Shown here: positions 51,357 to 59,889 of the stretch, one piece after another | How positions within the stretch are numbered: position 1 is the stretch's first letter | Layout of the letters: each line of letters starts with the position of its first letter | Assembly: GCA_027492795.1 (NCBI GenBank) | Contig: JAPUEB010000018.1 | Coordinates: forward strand, 28,769 to 92,768 | Direction: 5' to 3' | Source: Chryseobacterium sp. | Lineage (GTDB): Bacteria; Bacteroidota; Bacteroidia; Flavobacteriales; Weeksellaceae | DNA: 64,000 nt | Translations under genes and position numbers: made by a program | The notes under the pieces: generated by a model | Seen by the model: the letters and a program-made list of their open reading frames with translations, nothing else | What the model was told of the DNA's origin: nothing | Databases searched by the model: none

Positions 51357-52229
51357 ATGCTAACATTTTTAAATATAACTTGGGATCCATCCACCGGAAT
51401 TCCTCTAGGTCCTGTAACGCTTCACTATTACAGTTTGATGTTTATTCTTGCTTTTGGTTTGGGATATGCTTTGATGACGAGAATTTTTAAAATAGACAAC
51501 GTTAATCTAAAATATCTGGAGCCGCTTTTCACATGGACTTTGGTGGGAACAATTCTCGGAGCAAGGCTTGGACACGTAATTTTCTATCAACCCGAACTTT
51601 TTAAAGAGGATTTTTGGAGCGTTTTTCTCCCGATTAGGACAAAACCTCATCTAGAATTTACAGGATTTTCAGGTTTGGCAAGTCACGGTGCTACTATTGC
51701 ATTGATTTTCACAACGCTGTATTATTCGTTTAAAATAATTAAGAAAAATCCGTTTTGGGTTTACGATAGATTGGGAATTGTGGTTGCCTTGGGCGGTGCA
51801 TTTGTAAGAATCGGGAATTTCTTTAATTCTGAAATCATTGGGAAACCAGCTCCAGAAGGTTCTCCGTTTGCGATTTTGTTTCCTCAGCAAAGTGTTGCAG
51901 ATTATGGTCCTGTTGTACCGCGTTATCCAACCCAAATTTTCGAAGCAGCAGGTTACTTTCTTTTATTTATTCTGCTCTGGATTTTATACCGATATACCAA
52001 GAAAAAATACAACCAAGGTTGGCTTTTTGGGCTGTTTTTTGTGATTTTGTGGAGCATCAGGTTTTTTGTGGAATTTCTAAAGGAACCACAAGGTGTTGAA
52101 AAAATTCACCTCGGAAGTCTGAATACGGGACAAGTTCTTTCGATACCGTTTATTATTGCAGGTTTTGTAATTATGTGGTATTCCCAAAAAATGAAAATCA
52201 CGGAAGCGGAAAACGAAAAGCCGGAATAA
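51357..52229 (+). CDS. lgt: Prolipoprotein diacylglyceryl transferase
   Basis: Adds diacylglycerol to the lipobox Cys of lipoproteins, the first step of lipoprotein maturation. The 290-residue integral membrane protein has seven TM segments and the Lgt signatures GFSGLASHGATIA and GGAFVRIGNFFNSEIIG (about residues 141-157). A further loop PEGSPFAILFPQQSVADYGPVVPRYP holds the usual pattern. It serves the many lipobox proteins found here (YdcF-like, thioredoxin-like, 52259). It is followed by a bidirectional terminator. Confidence 0.93.
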   Translation: MLTFLNITWDPSTGIPLGPVTLHYYSLMFILAFGLGYALMTRIFKIDNVNLKYLEPLFTWTLVGTILGARLGHVIFYQPELFKEDFWSVFLPIRTKPHLEFTGFSGLASHGATIALIFTTLYYSFKIIKKNPFWVYDRLGIVVALGGAFVRIGNFFNSEIIGKPAPEGSPFAILFPQQSVADYGPVVPRYPTQIFEAAGYFLLFILLWILYRYTKKKYNQGWLFGLFFVILWSIRFFVEFLKEPQGVEKIHLGSLNTGQVLSIPFIIAGFVIMWYSQKMKITEAENEKPE

Positions 52230-52235
52230 CGTAAA

Positions 52236-52262
52236 AATCGCCGAAAAAGGCGATTTTTTTAT
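52236..52262. terminator. Bidirectional terminator between lgt and the lipoprotein gene
   Basis: aaatcgcc (52238-52245) pairs with ggcgattt (52252-52259), with T on the plus side and A before. Confidence 0.75.
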
Positions 52263-52579
52263 TTCACATCAACAATCCGAATCATTCCGGCGTGTTCGTG
52301 ATACATCATACAAACCGCAGTTCCATCTGATTCCGGACAATCTTTCGAAACTTCGTAGGTGAAAGAGATTTTTGCGCCTCTTTCCTTGTTCTGCAATTTT
52401 TTGAAATTGCAGACGATATAATCTTTACCATCCATATTTACGTAAGTTCCCGTGCAGTCGCGAACAATTGTTCCTTGCGCGGCTTTTGTTTCAGAAGTTT
52501 TTGCAGAACCAGTATTTGCACAAGAAATTGATGAGAAAGCAAAAATTAACAGAATAAAATTTTTAAGGTAAAACATCAT
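52259..52579 (-). CDS. Small hypothetical lipoprotein
   Basis: A 106-residue protein with a lipobox-like N-terminus (ILLIFAFSSISCANTG; Cys 20). After a short Ala/Thr linker comes a small beta-rich domain with four more cysteines (DCTGTYV, VCNFKK, DCPESDGTAVCMMYHEHAG), so disulfides are likely. There is no family name I can give. It is a single gene on the minus strand, 40 bp from nnr. Confidence 0.6.
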   Translation of the reverse strand: MMFYLKNFILLIFAFSSISCANTGSAKTSETKAAQGTIVRDCTGTYVNMDGKDYIVCNFKKLQNKERGAKISFTYEVSKDCPESDGTAVCMMYHEHAGMIRIVDVK

Positions 52580-52619
52580 ACTTTTTCTACAAATTTCTCA
52601 AAAATTATACCGAAAATTC

Positions 52620-54113
52620 TTACAATATTTTAAAGACATTTTTCAATTCTTCTATCAAATCTGTTGGCAACATCGCTTCTCTAGCATATTTTTCCACAGC
52701 AAAATTTCCCGCTTTTCCATGAAGCCAAACTCCAAAAATTGCCGCTTCTTGTGGAGAATAGTTTTGTGAAAGTAATGAAGTAATAATTCCCGTCAAAACA
52801 TCGCCGCTTCCGCCTTTTGCCATTCCAGAATTTCCGGTGATGTTGTAAAAAACTTCGTTTTCCGGCGTGATGATTTGCGTGTGATGGTCTTTCAAAACAA
52901 TAAAAATTTGGAGTTCTTTTGCTTTTTGTTTTGCTAAAATTAGTCGCTCAAAGGAATTTTCCGTTTTTCCGAAAAGTCGCTCAAATTCCTTCGGATGTGG
53001 CGTTATGATGGAGTTTTTTGGAATTAATTTTAAATTTTCTCTATTTTTTGAAATTAAATTCAGCGCATCTGCATCCAAAACTAATGGCTTTTCATAGTTT
53101 TTCAGAAAATCTAAAAAAGCATTTTCCGTTTCTGGGTCAGTTCCCAATCCGCATCCAATTCCGATGGTAAAATCGTTTTCCACTTCAAAATTTTGAATGA
53201 AATCTTCGCCGCCGTATAGATACATCGCTTCCGGACAGGAAATTTGAAGAATTTCGTAACCGCACTTTGGAGCGAGGGCAAAAGTAAGTCCGCTTCCAGT
53301 TCGCAGTGCGGCTTTCACAGCTAAAATTTCCGCCCCAATTTTTCCAAAACTTCCTCCAATAATGCAGGTTTTTCCGAAATTGCCTTTGTGCGAAAAATCT
53401 TTTCTAGGTTTGTAAATTGTCCTTATTAATTTCTCACAAATCACAAAATTTTCCGTTTTCGTTTCGTGGATGTATTTTCCGCTTAAACCAATATCCAAAA
53501 TGTGAATTTTTCCGCAAAATTGACCGGTTTCAGGATACAGAAATGATTTTTTCCAAAATTGAAAACTCAAAGTATCATCAGCTTGAAAAACAGTCGCACT
53601 TTCATCCAAATTTTTGTCTGCATACAAACCGGAAGGAATATCTACAGAAACTTTTCTGAAATGTAGAGAATTCAAAAACTCAATAAGATTTTTAGTTTTT
53701 CCTTCAATATTTTTATTCAAACCCGTTCCGAAAAGCGCATCTACAATCGTAACATTTTCTTGAAATTTAAAATTTTCAATTTCATCAAAATCAAAAATCT
53801 CAATTCCTGAAATCTCTTTTAACCTTTGATAATTCTCTGCCGCATCTTCCGAAAAACGATTGTTGGATTTGTCTACGAAAACAGTCACATCAAAACCTTT
53901 TTGATAAAGCATTCTCGCAATCGCAAAACCATCGCCGCCATTGTTTCCATTGCCACAAACTAGGTAGAAATTTTCGTTATTTCGGGAATTTGCAATCAAC
54001 CAATTTGTACAAGCTTTTGCGGCTCTTTCCATTAAATTGATGGAAGAAATCGGTTCATTTTCGATGGTAAAACGGTCGCAGTTTTTTATCTGTTCGGCGG
54101 TGAAAATTTTCAT
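52620..54113 (-). CDS. nnr: Bifunctional NAD(P)H-hydrate epimerase / ADP-dependent dehydratase
   Basis: Repairs hydrated NAD(P)H: the N-terminal YjeF_N domain (about residues 1-210) epimerises NAD(P)HX and the C-terminal kinase-like domain (about 225-497) dehydrates it. Diagnostic blocks are CGNGNNGGDGFAIARML in the first half and GGSGDVLTGIITSLLSQ near residue 440 in the second; the Asp in GSGD is the catalytic base. At 497 residues the fusion has the usual length. It is on the minus strand and faces away from mscL. Confidence 0.93.
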   Translation of the reverse strand: MKIFTAEQIKNCDRFTIENEPISSINLMERAAKACTNWLIANSRNNENFYLVCGNGNNGGDGFAIARMLYQKGFDVTVFVDKSNNRFSEDAAENYQRLKEISGIEIFDFDEIENFKFQENVTIVDALFGTGLNKNIEGKTKNLIEFLNSLHFRKVSVDIPSGLYADKNLDESATVFQADDTLSFQFWKKSFLYPETGQFCGKIHILDIGLSGKYIHETKTENFVICEKLIRTIYKPRKDFSHKGNFGKTCIIGGSFGKIGAEILAVKAALRTGSGLTFALAPKCGYEILQISCPEAMYLYGGEDFIQNFEVENDFTIGIGCGLGTDPETENAFLDFLKNYEKPLVLDADALNLISKNRENLKLIPKNSIITPHPKEFERLFGKTENSFERLILAKQKAKELQIFIVLKDHHTQIITPENEVFYNITGNSGMAKGGSGDVLTGIITSLLSQNYSPQEAAIFGVWLHGKAGNFAVEKYAREAMLPTDLIEELKNVFKIL

Positions 54114-54223
54114 TCCAATTTTTAATCAAATTTACAGAAAATGTAGGATTTTATTTACTATTCATATCTTATTAGTTTCGTGGATATTCCATTTGCAAAA
54201 ACTAACATTAATAAATTATTTTA

Positions 54224-54231
54224 TACTTTTG
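54224..54231 (+). promoter_or_regulatory. mscL -7 element
   Basis: TACTTTTG matches TAnnTTTG and lies 29 nt before the mscL ATG. Confidence 0.4.
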
Positions 54232-54260
54232 TAACTTTAAACATTAAAATTTATAAAACT

Positions 54261-54629
54261 ATGGGATTTGTATCAGAATTTAAAGAATTTGCATTCAAGG
54301 GGAATGTAATGGATTTGGCAGTCGGTGTAATCATTGGCGCTGCTTTCGGAAAAATTGTAACATCTTTGGTAGAAGACGTTATTACTCCGCTACTTCTAAA
54401 CCCAGCTTTGAAAGCTGCAGGTGCAGAAAACATTGCAAAATTGACTTGGAATGGTGTTGCATATGGTAACTTCCTTTCTGCAATCATCAACTTCTTGTGT
54501 ATCGCGATGGTATTGTTCTGGTTGATTAAAGGAGCAAACAAAATGAAAAAAGAAGAACCAGCTGCTCCAGAAGGACCTTCTTCTACAGATGCACTTTTGA
54601 TGGAAATCAGAGATGCTTTGAAAAAGTAA
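54261..54629 (+). CDS. mscL: Large-conductance mechanosensitive channel
   Basis: Pentameric channel that opens under membrane tension to release solutes. The 122-residue protein has the family start FVSEFKEFAFKGNVMDLAVG and the gate segment GVIIGAAFGKIVTSLVEDVITP (TM1), then a second TM (FLSAIINFLCIAMVLFWLI) and the usual C-terminal charged and Pro/Ala-rich tail. I chose the ATG at 54261 because it starts the conserved N-terminal helix; an in-frame ATG at 54180 has no support. It is followed by a strong terminator. Confidence 0.93.
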   Translation: MGFVSEFKEFAFKGNVMDLAVGVIIGAAFGKIVTSLVEDVITPLLLNPALKAAGAENIAKLTWNGVAYGNFLSAIINFLCIAMVLFWLIKGANKMKKEEPAAPEGPSSTDALLMEIRDALKK

Positions 54630-54650
54630 TTTTCTTTTTGAAAAATAAAG

Positions 54651-54681
54651 AAATCGCCCCGACTTGGAGGCGATTTTTTTG
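54651..54681 (+). terminator. Terminator after mscL
   Basis: aaatcgcc (54651-54658) pairs with ggcgattt (54668-54675), then a T run. Confidence 0.8.
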
Positions 54682-54710
54682 TTTTAACCAAATAATTATT
54701 GGAAAGTTTT

Positions 54711-54890
54711 AACCACGAAGGCACAAAAGACCTTTTAAATTGAAAATTGACTGCATATTTTCAAATAAAAAAACTCACAAAAGTTAAAAAAAATCTTCGA
54801 TTTTATTTTGTGAATTTCATATCCGCAATAAGTTCCATCTTTAAAATAGAAGGAAGAACTTTTGTGACTTTTGTGATTAAAAAATTTAAT
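54711..54890. repeat. Palindromic repeat family D, copy 2
   Basis: ttaaccacgaaggcacaaaag at the left and cttttgtgacttttgtgatta at the right, with inner cacaaaa/ttttgtga pairs. It fills the gap between mscL and the serA-like gene. Confidence 0.55.
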
Positions 54891-55845
54891 GCACCTGCAA
54901 GATGGAGCAAATTTGCTCCGCCAAAGAAAGCCCGATTCTGTCTTGAGCTTCAAGCGTAGAAGCTCCTGTATGAGGTGTAAGTGAAATTTTTGGGTGAACC
55001 AGGATATCTTTGGAAGGAGTTGGCTCGTTTTCAAAAACATCCAAACCTGCAAACAAAACTTTTTCAGAATTTAAGGCAGAAATCAACGCTTTTTCGTCAA
55101 TAACGCCACCTCTGGAACAGTTTACAATCGCAACGCCGTCTTTCATCATCGCAAATTCTTTTTCACCAATCATCGCCCCATTTTTTTGCGCAGGAACGTG
55201 AAGCGTGATGAAATCTGCATGCCTCAAAACACCTTCTATTGGCTCGGTTTCAATATCTACATTGATAAACTGATTGTTGTAAAATTTTACTTTTATGCTT
55301 GCTCTTCCAATGTTATTGTCGGCTGCAATCACGCGCATTCCCAATCCTAGCGCAATTCTGGCAACTTCCTGTCCAATTCTTCCCATCCCGATAATTCCGA
55401 TGGTTTTTCCGCGAAGCTCGATTCCCTTTTCGTAAGATTTTTTCAAGGCTGCAAACTCGGTATCACCAACTAACGGCATTTTTCTGTTGGCTTCCTCCAA
55501 AAATCTCGCTCCGGAAAATAAATGCGCAAAAACCAATTCTGCAACAGATTCTGAGGATGCAGAAGGCGTATTAATGACATGAATATTTTTTGAACGTGCA
55601 TAATCCACATCAATATTATCCATTCCTACTCCACCTCTCCCGATGATTTCGAGGTTCGGACAAGCGTCGATCAGTTCTTTTCTTACCTGCGTTGCGCTGC
55701 GAACCAAAAGCGTGCGGATTTGGTTTTCATTAATAAAATCGGACAAAAAATCCTGTGGAACTTTTGATGTTATTACTTCAAAACCTTTTTTGGTAAGCGC
55801 ATCAATTCCAGATTGATCCAGTCCGTCGTTTGCTAATATTTTCAT
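54886..55845 (-). CDS. serA: D-3-phosphoglycerate dehydrogenase (2-hydroxyacid dehydrogenase)
   Basis: NAD-dependent 2-hydroxyacid dehydrogenase of 319 residues, without the C-terminal ACT domain that many SerA enzymes have. The NAD site is GIIGMGRIGQEVARIALGLG; the catalytic Arg lies in VNCSRGGVIDEKAL, the Glu in FAGLDVFENEPTP, and the His in LTPHTGAST. It most likely makes 3-phosphohydroxypyruvate for serine synthesis, but other 2-oxoacids are possible. The ATG at 55845 starts the family N-terminus MKILANDGLDQSG. It is flanked on both sides by family D repeats. Confidence 0.85.
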   Translation of the reverse strand: MKILANDGLDQSGIDALTKKGFEVITSKVPQDFLSDFINENQIRTLLVRSATQVRKELIDACPNLEIIGRGGVGMDNIDVDYARSKNIHVINTPSASSESVAELVFAHLFSGARFLEEANRKMPLVGDTEFAALKKSYEKGIELRGKTIGIIGMGRIGQEVARIALGLGMRVIAADNNIGRASIKVKFYNNQFINVDIETEPIEGVLRHADFITLHVPAQKNGAMIGEKEFAMMKDGVAIVNCSRGGVIDEKALISALNSEKVLFAGLDVFENEPTPSKDILVHPKISLTPHTGASTLEAQDRIGLSLAEQICSILQVH

Positions 55846-55876
55846 TAATTTTTTCAAATTTTTGTATATCTTATAA

Positions 55877-56071
55877 AAACCACAAATCGAAGATTCGATG
55901 TAGACAAAAGGCACAAAGGATTTATTTTATAGAAAATTATTATTCTAATTAGCCTTTTAACACTTCACAAAAGGAAAATCGAAGATTTTCAAACTCTTTT
56001 GAACTTAATAATCCGAAAAAATTTCATCTTTTAAAACAGAATAAAATCTTTTGTGTCTTTTGTGGTTAATT
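55877..56071. repeat. Palindromic repeat family D, copy 3
   Basis: aaccacaaat ... gacaaaaggcacaaagg at the left and cttttgtgtcttttgtggtta at the right; inner pair ttcacaaaagg. A small atcgaagatt block occurs twice inside (55886 and 55978). It overlaps the stop of the next minus-strand gene's downstream end only slightly. Confidence 0.6.
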
Positions 56072-56073
56072 AT

Positions 56074-56475
56074 TTAGTCTTTAAAAACCTCAATCGTCTC
56101 CAATTTTTCTACCAAATCGGTGAATTTTCCTTTATAACGGGTTGCTTTCACGATATGATTATCAATCCAATGATAATTTCCACCTCTTGGTTTTCCACAA
56201 AGTACGCTGTGGTATTTGAAACCATGTTTATCCAACCAATCGATGGTAATTTGTTTCAAATCTTCGGTTCTTGAGGTGAAAAAACAAATTAAATGTCCCT
56301 GATCATACCATCTGTTCACAGTTTCTAGCGCGTCTGGATATGGTTCACAGGTTACCATTCTTTCTGGTTCTTCATTTGGGACATCATCACAAATCGTTCC
56401 ATCGATATCAATAAGATAATTTTTTACACCATCCTTCAAAATTGGACTAATATGGTCTTTAAATTCGAGTTCCAT
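56074..56475 (-). CDS. Small HAD-superfamily phosphatase
   Basis: A 133-residue single-domain HAD protein. Motif I is YLIDIDGTICDD (about residues 20-31), motif II region CFFTSRTEDLKQITIDWL and motif III/IV GKPRGGNYHWIDNHIV. It resembles small HAD phosphatases of the LNS2/polynucleotide-phosphatase-like kind. The substrate is unknown. It starts with ATG at 56475; the gap upstream contains a family B repeat. Confidence 0.72.
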   Translation of the reverse strand: MELEFKDHISPILKDGVKNYLIDIDGTICDDVPNEEPERMVTCEPYPDALETVNRWYDQGHLICFFTSRTEDLKQITIDWLDKHGFKYHSVLCGKPRGGNYHWIDNHIVKATRYKGKFTDLVEKLETIEVFKD

Positions 56476-56604
56476 GCTTTAAATTTTCAAGTGGCAAAAT
56501 TACGTAATTTTTTGAAAATGAAAACCTTTTGATTTTAAGTTAATTCGAAAATTTCAATTTGACGAAAATCTTACTTCAAATCCTGAAAAATCAATTTTTA
56601 ATAG

Positions 56605-56753
56605 GAATGTCCGTTTTGTGACATAATTCGATTTTCGAAGCGGATTTGTCATTCCGACGAAGGAGGAATCTATTTGATTATCAAAAGATTCTTCATTATG
56701 CTTCGCTTCATTCAGAATGACAAAATACTCATTATTACATAAAGTGGACATTC
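56605..56753. repeat. Palindromic repeat family B, copy 3
   Basis: A 149-bp unit, reverse orientation to 50584-50732: gaatgtcc at the left, then cattccgacgaaggaggaat and gattcttcattatgcttcgc, ending ggacattc. It fills most of the 330-bp gap between the HAD gene and idi. Confidence 0.75.
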
Positions 56754-56781
56754 AATATTTTTAATATCGCTTTTTAATGAT

Positions 56782-56789
56782 TATCTTTG
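56782..56789 (+). promoter_or_regulatory. idi -7 element
   Basis: TATCTTTG matches TAnnTTTG, 16 nt before the idi ATG. Confidence 0.45.
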
Positions 56790-56805
56790 GTAACTTTATT
56801 TTTTT

Positions 56806-57315
56806 ATGGAAGAACAGGTAGTTTTAATAACGGAAAACGATGAAGTTTTAGGATTAATGGAAAAACAGGAAGCCCACATCAATGGGCTTTTGCACCGCGC
56901 TTTTTCCGTTTTTTTATTTAATGAAAATGGTGAAATGTTGTTGCAGAAACGTGCTTCCACAAAATACCATTCTCCCAACCAATGGACGAATGCTTGCTGC
57001 TCCCATCCAAGAGCCGGCGAAACCTATATGGAAGCCGCAAAACGAAGATTGAAGGAAGAATTGGGAATAGAAATAGAAATCGTTCCAAAATTTCATTTTT
57101 TATACAAAGCAAAAGTTGGAGACGACCTTTGGGAACATGAATTGGATCATGTTTTCACAGGAAATTATGAAGGCGAATTTCATTTGGATCCTGAAGAAGT
57201 TTCGGAAATCCGCTATATTTCTATGGAAAAATTGGATGAAGAAATGAATAATTCTCCCGAAAACTTCACAGAATGGTTTAAAATTATTTTGGAAGAATAT
57301 AAGCATCATTTGTGA
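56806..57315 (+). CDS. idi: Isopentenyl-diphosphate delta-isomerase, type I
   Basis: Converts IPP to DMAPP for isoprenoid synthesis. The 169-residue Nudix-fold enzyme has its start ENDEVLGLMEKQEAHINGLLHRAF, the catalytic cysteine region TNACCSHPRAGE (Cys 64-65), the metal-binding REELG-like EELGIE and the acidic block WEHELDH with the catalytic glutamate. It is the Mg/Mn type I form. It is followed by a heptamer array before gcvT. Confidence 0.92.
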   Translation: MEEQVVLITENDEVLGLMEKQEAHINGLLHRAFSVFLFNENGEMLLQKRASTKYHSPNQWTNACCSHPRAGETYMEAAKRRLKEELGIEIEIVPKFHFLYKAKVGDDLWEHELDHVFTGNYEGEFHLDPEEVSEIRYISMEKLDEEMNNSPENFTEWFKIILEEYKHHL

Positions 57316-57448
57316 ATGGTGAATGGTGAATGGTCAATGGTGAATGGCCAATGGTCAATGGTGAATGGTCAATGGTCAATGGTCAATGGTCAATTTTGAA
57401 TTTTGAATTTTGAATTTTGAATTTTGAATTTTGAATCTTCAATAGTGA
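57312..57448. repeat. Heptamer array after idi
   Basis: Eleven copies of a 7-bp unit (tgaatgg, tcaatgg and ccaatgg variants, 57312-57388) run into six copies of another 7-bp unit, ttttgaa (57393-57434), with two decayed copies after. The first copy overlaps the idi stop codon. It could change length by slippage. Confidence 0.85.
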
Positions 57449-57497
57449 ATTTAGAAAATTATTAATTTTTCATTGTTAATTATTAATTACAAAAGAT

Positions 57498-58586
57498 ATG
57501 AGTGAAAAAAGAACGGCGCTGTATGACAAACATGTTTCTCTGGGCGCTAAAATAGTGCCTTTTGCGGGTTTTGAAATGCCTGTGCAATATTCCGGAGTTA
57601 CGGAAGAACATTTTGCAGTGCGCGAAAATGTAGGAATTTTTGATGTTTCCCACATGGGACAAATTATTGTGGAAGGTCCTGCTGCAAAGGATTTACTTCA
57701 ATTTGTTACCACAAATGACGTAAACGCTTTGGAAATCGGAAAAGCGCAATACACGTGTTTTCCAAATGGAAATGGCGGAATAGTGGACGATTTTATTCTC
57801 TACAAAATGGGTGATGAAAAGTATTTTCTTGCAGTAAATGCTTCTAACATTGACAAAGATTTCAGCCATCTTCAAAAATTCAACGAAAAATTTGGAGCTA
57901 CACTGACCAATATTTCTGATGAAACTTCGCTGATTGCCATTCAAGGTCCAAAAGCTACAGAAACTCTACAAAAATTGACCAATAAGAATCTTTCTGAAAT
58001 TCCTTACTATCATTTCGCAATGGGAACTGTAGATGGAGTTTCTGACGTGATTATTTCTAACACTGGTTATACCGGAAGCGGCGGTTTTGAAATTTATTTT
58101 AAAAATGAATATGCCGAAAAACTTTGGGATGCTTTAACGGAAGCAGGAGCTGAATTTAATTTAATTCCTTGTGGATTGGCTTCAAGAGATACTTTGAGGC
58201 TTGAAAAAGGATTCTGCCTATACGGAAACGATATTGATGATACCACTTCTCCGATGGAAGCCGGACTTGCGTGGATTACGAAAGTGGACAAAGGTGATTT
58301 TGTGGACGGCGAACTTTACAGAAAGCAAAAAGAGGAAGGCGTTACCAGAAAATTAGTTGGTTTTGAAATGCAGGAAAAAGCAATTCCAAGACACGATTAT
58401 CCTGTGGTAGATCTGGAAGGAAATGTGATAGGAAAAGTGACTTCCGGAACGATGAGTCCGATGAAAAAAGTGGGAATTGGTTTGGCTTATGTGGACAAAC
58501 CTCATTTTAAAATCGGTACTGAAATATTCATTCAGATCAGAAATAAAAATGTTCCTGCGAAAGTGGTTAAGTTACCTTTTGTATAA
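57498..58586 (+). CDS. gcvT: Glycine cleavage system aminomethyltransferase (T protein)
   Basis: Part of the glycine cleavage complex: with tetrahydrofolate it frees methylene-THF from the aminomethyl group on H protein. The 362-residue protein has the family start LYDKHVSLGAKIVPFAGFEMP, the folate/Asp region FDVSHMGQIIVEGP, and NTGYTGSGGFEIYF and PRHDYPVVDLEGNVIGKVTSG near the C-terminus. It stands alone here: gcvH and gcvP are not in the window. Heptamer repeats lie on both sides. Confidence 0.93.
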   Translation: MSEKRTALYDKHVSLGAKIVPFAGFEMPVQYSGVTEEHFAVRENVGIFDVSHMGQIIVEGPAAKDLLQFVTTNDVNALEIGKAQYTCFPNGNGGIVDDFILYKMGDEKYFLAVNASNIDKDFSHLQKFNEKFGATLTNISDETSLIAIQGPKATETLQKLTNKNLSEIPYYHFAMGTVDGVSDVIISNTGYTGSGGFEIYFKNEYAEKLWDALTEAGAEFNLIPCGLASRDTLRLEKGFCLYGNDIDDTTSPMEAGLAWITKVDKGDFVDGELYRKQKEEGVTRKLVGFEMQEKAIPRHDYPVVDLEGNVIGKVTSGTMSPMKKVGIGLAYVDKPHFKIGTEIFIQIRNKNVPAKVVKLPFV

Positions 58587-58628
58587 GGAAAGTGAATGGT
58601 GAATTTGCTTCGCGATGAATGGTGAATT

Positions 58629-58660
58629 GAAGCGACTGATTTTTTCGGTCGCTTTTTTTG
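58629..58660 (+). terminator. Terminator after gcvT
   Basis: agcgactga pairs with cggtcgct, followed by seven T. Confidence 0.75.
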
Positions 58661-58665
58661 ATTAT

Positions 58666-58952
58666 TTCTCGCAGATTTTGCAAATCTAGCAGATTTTTAA
58701 AAAAAATCGTAAATAGATTTTTTGAGGTCATTAGTTAATTACATACGATAATGATATTTTAACATTGCTTATCAAGCAAATACAATGATATGCGCAAAGT
58801 TTGTCATGCTGAAAGCATCTCTACAAAGATTATTTAGATTCCTACGGAATGACAAACCCTCTGTTTATAGGGATTGTTAAGTATAAAGTTAAGTTATGAC
58901 CTCTATAGATTTTTTCATTTAGAATCTGCTAGATTTGCAAAATCTGCGAGAA
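58666..58952. repeat. Long inverted repeat family E with a nested B-type repeat
   Basis: A perfect 30-bp inverted repeat has arms 58666-58695 and 58923-58952; each contains gcagattttgcaaatct or its complement. The interior holds a family B-like piece (58800-58860: gtcatgctgaaagcatct ... ggaatgac). It fills most of the 380-bp gap between gcvT and the ArsC-like gene. No ORF is present. Confidence 0.8.
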
Positions 58953-58966
58953 TTTTTAATAGACCA

Positions 58967-59323
58967 TTAATTTGAAACACCAAAAAACTGCTCCAAAGCC
59001 GCCACATTTTTCTTATCATTTCCGACAAAAATTTCGTTGTCTGTAAGAAAAACAGGTCGTTTCAAAAAAGTGTAATGTTCGAGAAGCAATTTTTTGAAAT
59101 CCTTTTCCTGTAAAGATTTCACATCAATTCCTCTCAACTTTATCTGCGTTGATTTTTTGCTGAAAAGTGCTTCGTAAGATTTTGTTTTTTCGTACATTTC
59201 TGCCAATTCTTCTTTGGTAATCGGTTCGGTTTTTATTTCCCGAAGTTCCCAATCAGTCAAATCGAATTTTTTAAGGATTTTTAGGCAAGTGTCGCAGGTT
59301 TTGAGGTAAAAAACTTTCTTCAT
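58967..59323 (-). CDS. ArsC/Spx-family thioredoxin-fold protein
   Basis: A 118-residue protein of the ArsC fold with C10 and C13 in KTCDTCLKIL. Relatives include arsenate reductases and Spx regulators. The arsenate-type R residues appear in KLRGIDVKS and LKRPVFLTDNEIFVG (the LxRP loop is typical). Whether it reduces arsenate or is a general thiol protein is not clear. It faces away from the thioesterase gene. Confidence 0.75.
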   Translation of the reverse strand: MKKVFYLKTCDTCLKILKKFDLTDWELREIKTEPITKEELAEMYEKTKSYEALFSKKSTQIKLRGIDVKSLQEKDFKKLLLEHYTFLKRPVFLTDNEIFVGNDKKNVAALEQFFGVSN

Positions 59324-59394
59324 CTTTCAAATTTAAGGCAAAAAACAAAATTTTGAAAATTAATGAATATCTTTATTTAAAATTTCAGTATAAG

Positions 59395-59859
59395 ATGCAG
59401 AATAAAACGATTTTTCAGTTTATTTCGGAACCTTCGGATGTTAATTATGGCGGAAACGTTCACGGTGGCAGCGTGATGAAGTGGATTGACCAAGCTGGTT
59501 ATGCTTGTGCGAGTTCTTGGGCTTCCAGTTATTGTGTAACAGTTTACGTGGGTGGAATTCGGTTTTATTCTCCGATAAAAATTGGGCATATTGTAAAGGT
59601 GGAAGCCGAAGTAATTTACACGGGAAAAACGAGTATGCATATTGCGATTAATGTTTTTTCGAGGAATATCAAACGGAAAGATTTTGAAAAAAAGACGCAC
59701 TGCATTATTGTTTTTGTGGCAGTGGACGATGAAGGAAATTCGGTGGAAGTTCCGGAGTTTGTGCCTACAACCGAAGCTGAAAAACAGATGGAGCAATACG
59801 CGATAAAGTTGATGGATTTGAGGAAAAAAATTGAGGAGGAGATGAAGCCGTTTCTTTAA
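59395..59859 (+). CDS. Acyl-CoA thioesterase (hotdog family)
   Basis: A 154-residue hotdog protein related to YciA-type thioesterases. The block PSDVNYGGNVHGGSVMKWIDQAGYACA (about residues 13-39) has the Asn/His/Gly pattern and the catalytic Asp. SPIKIGHIVKVEAEVIYTGKTSM and VFVAVDDEGNSVEVP follow. I took the ATG at 59395; a TTG at 59353 would add 14 residues. It would cut longer acyl-CoA esters. Confidence 0.85.
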   Translation: MQNKTIFQFISEPSDVNYGGNVHGGSVMKWIDQAGYACASSWASSYCVTVYVGGIRFYSPIKIGHIVKVEAEVIYTGKTSMHIAINVFSRNIKRKDFEKKTHCIIVFVAVDDEGNSVEVPEFVPTTEAEKQMEQYAIKLMDLRKKIEEEMKPFL

Positions 59860-59889
59860 GGTAAAGGTAAAGGCTGAGATTTTTAGTTA

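Noticed and set aside
57312..57448. CRISPR array
   Set aside because: The repeat unit is only 7 bp and there are no spacers; a simple tandem array.
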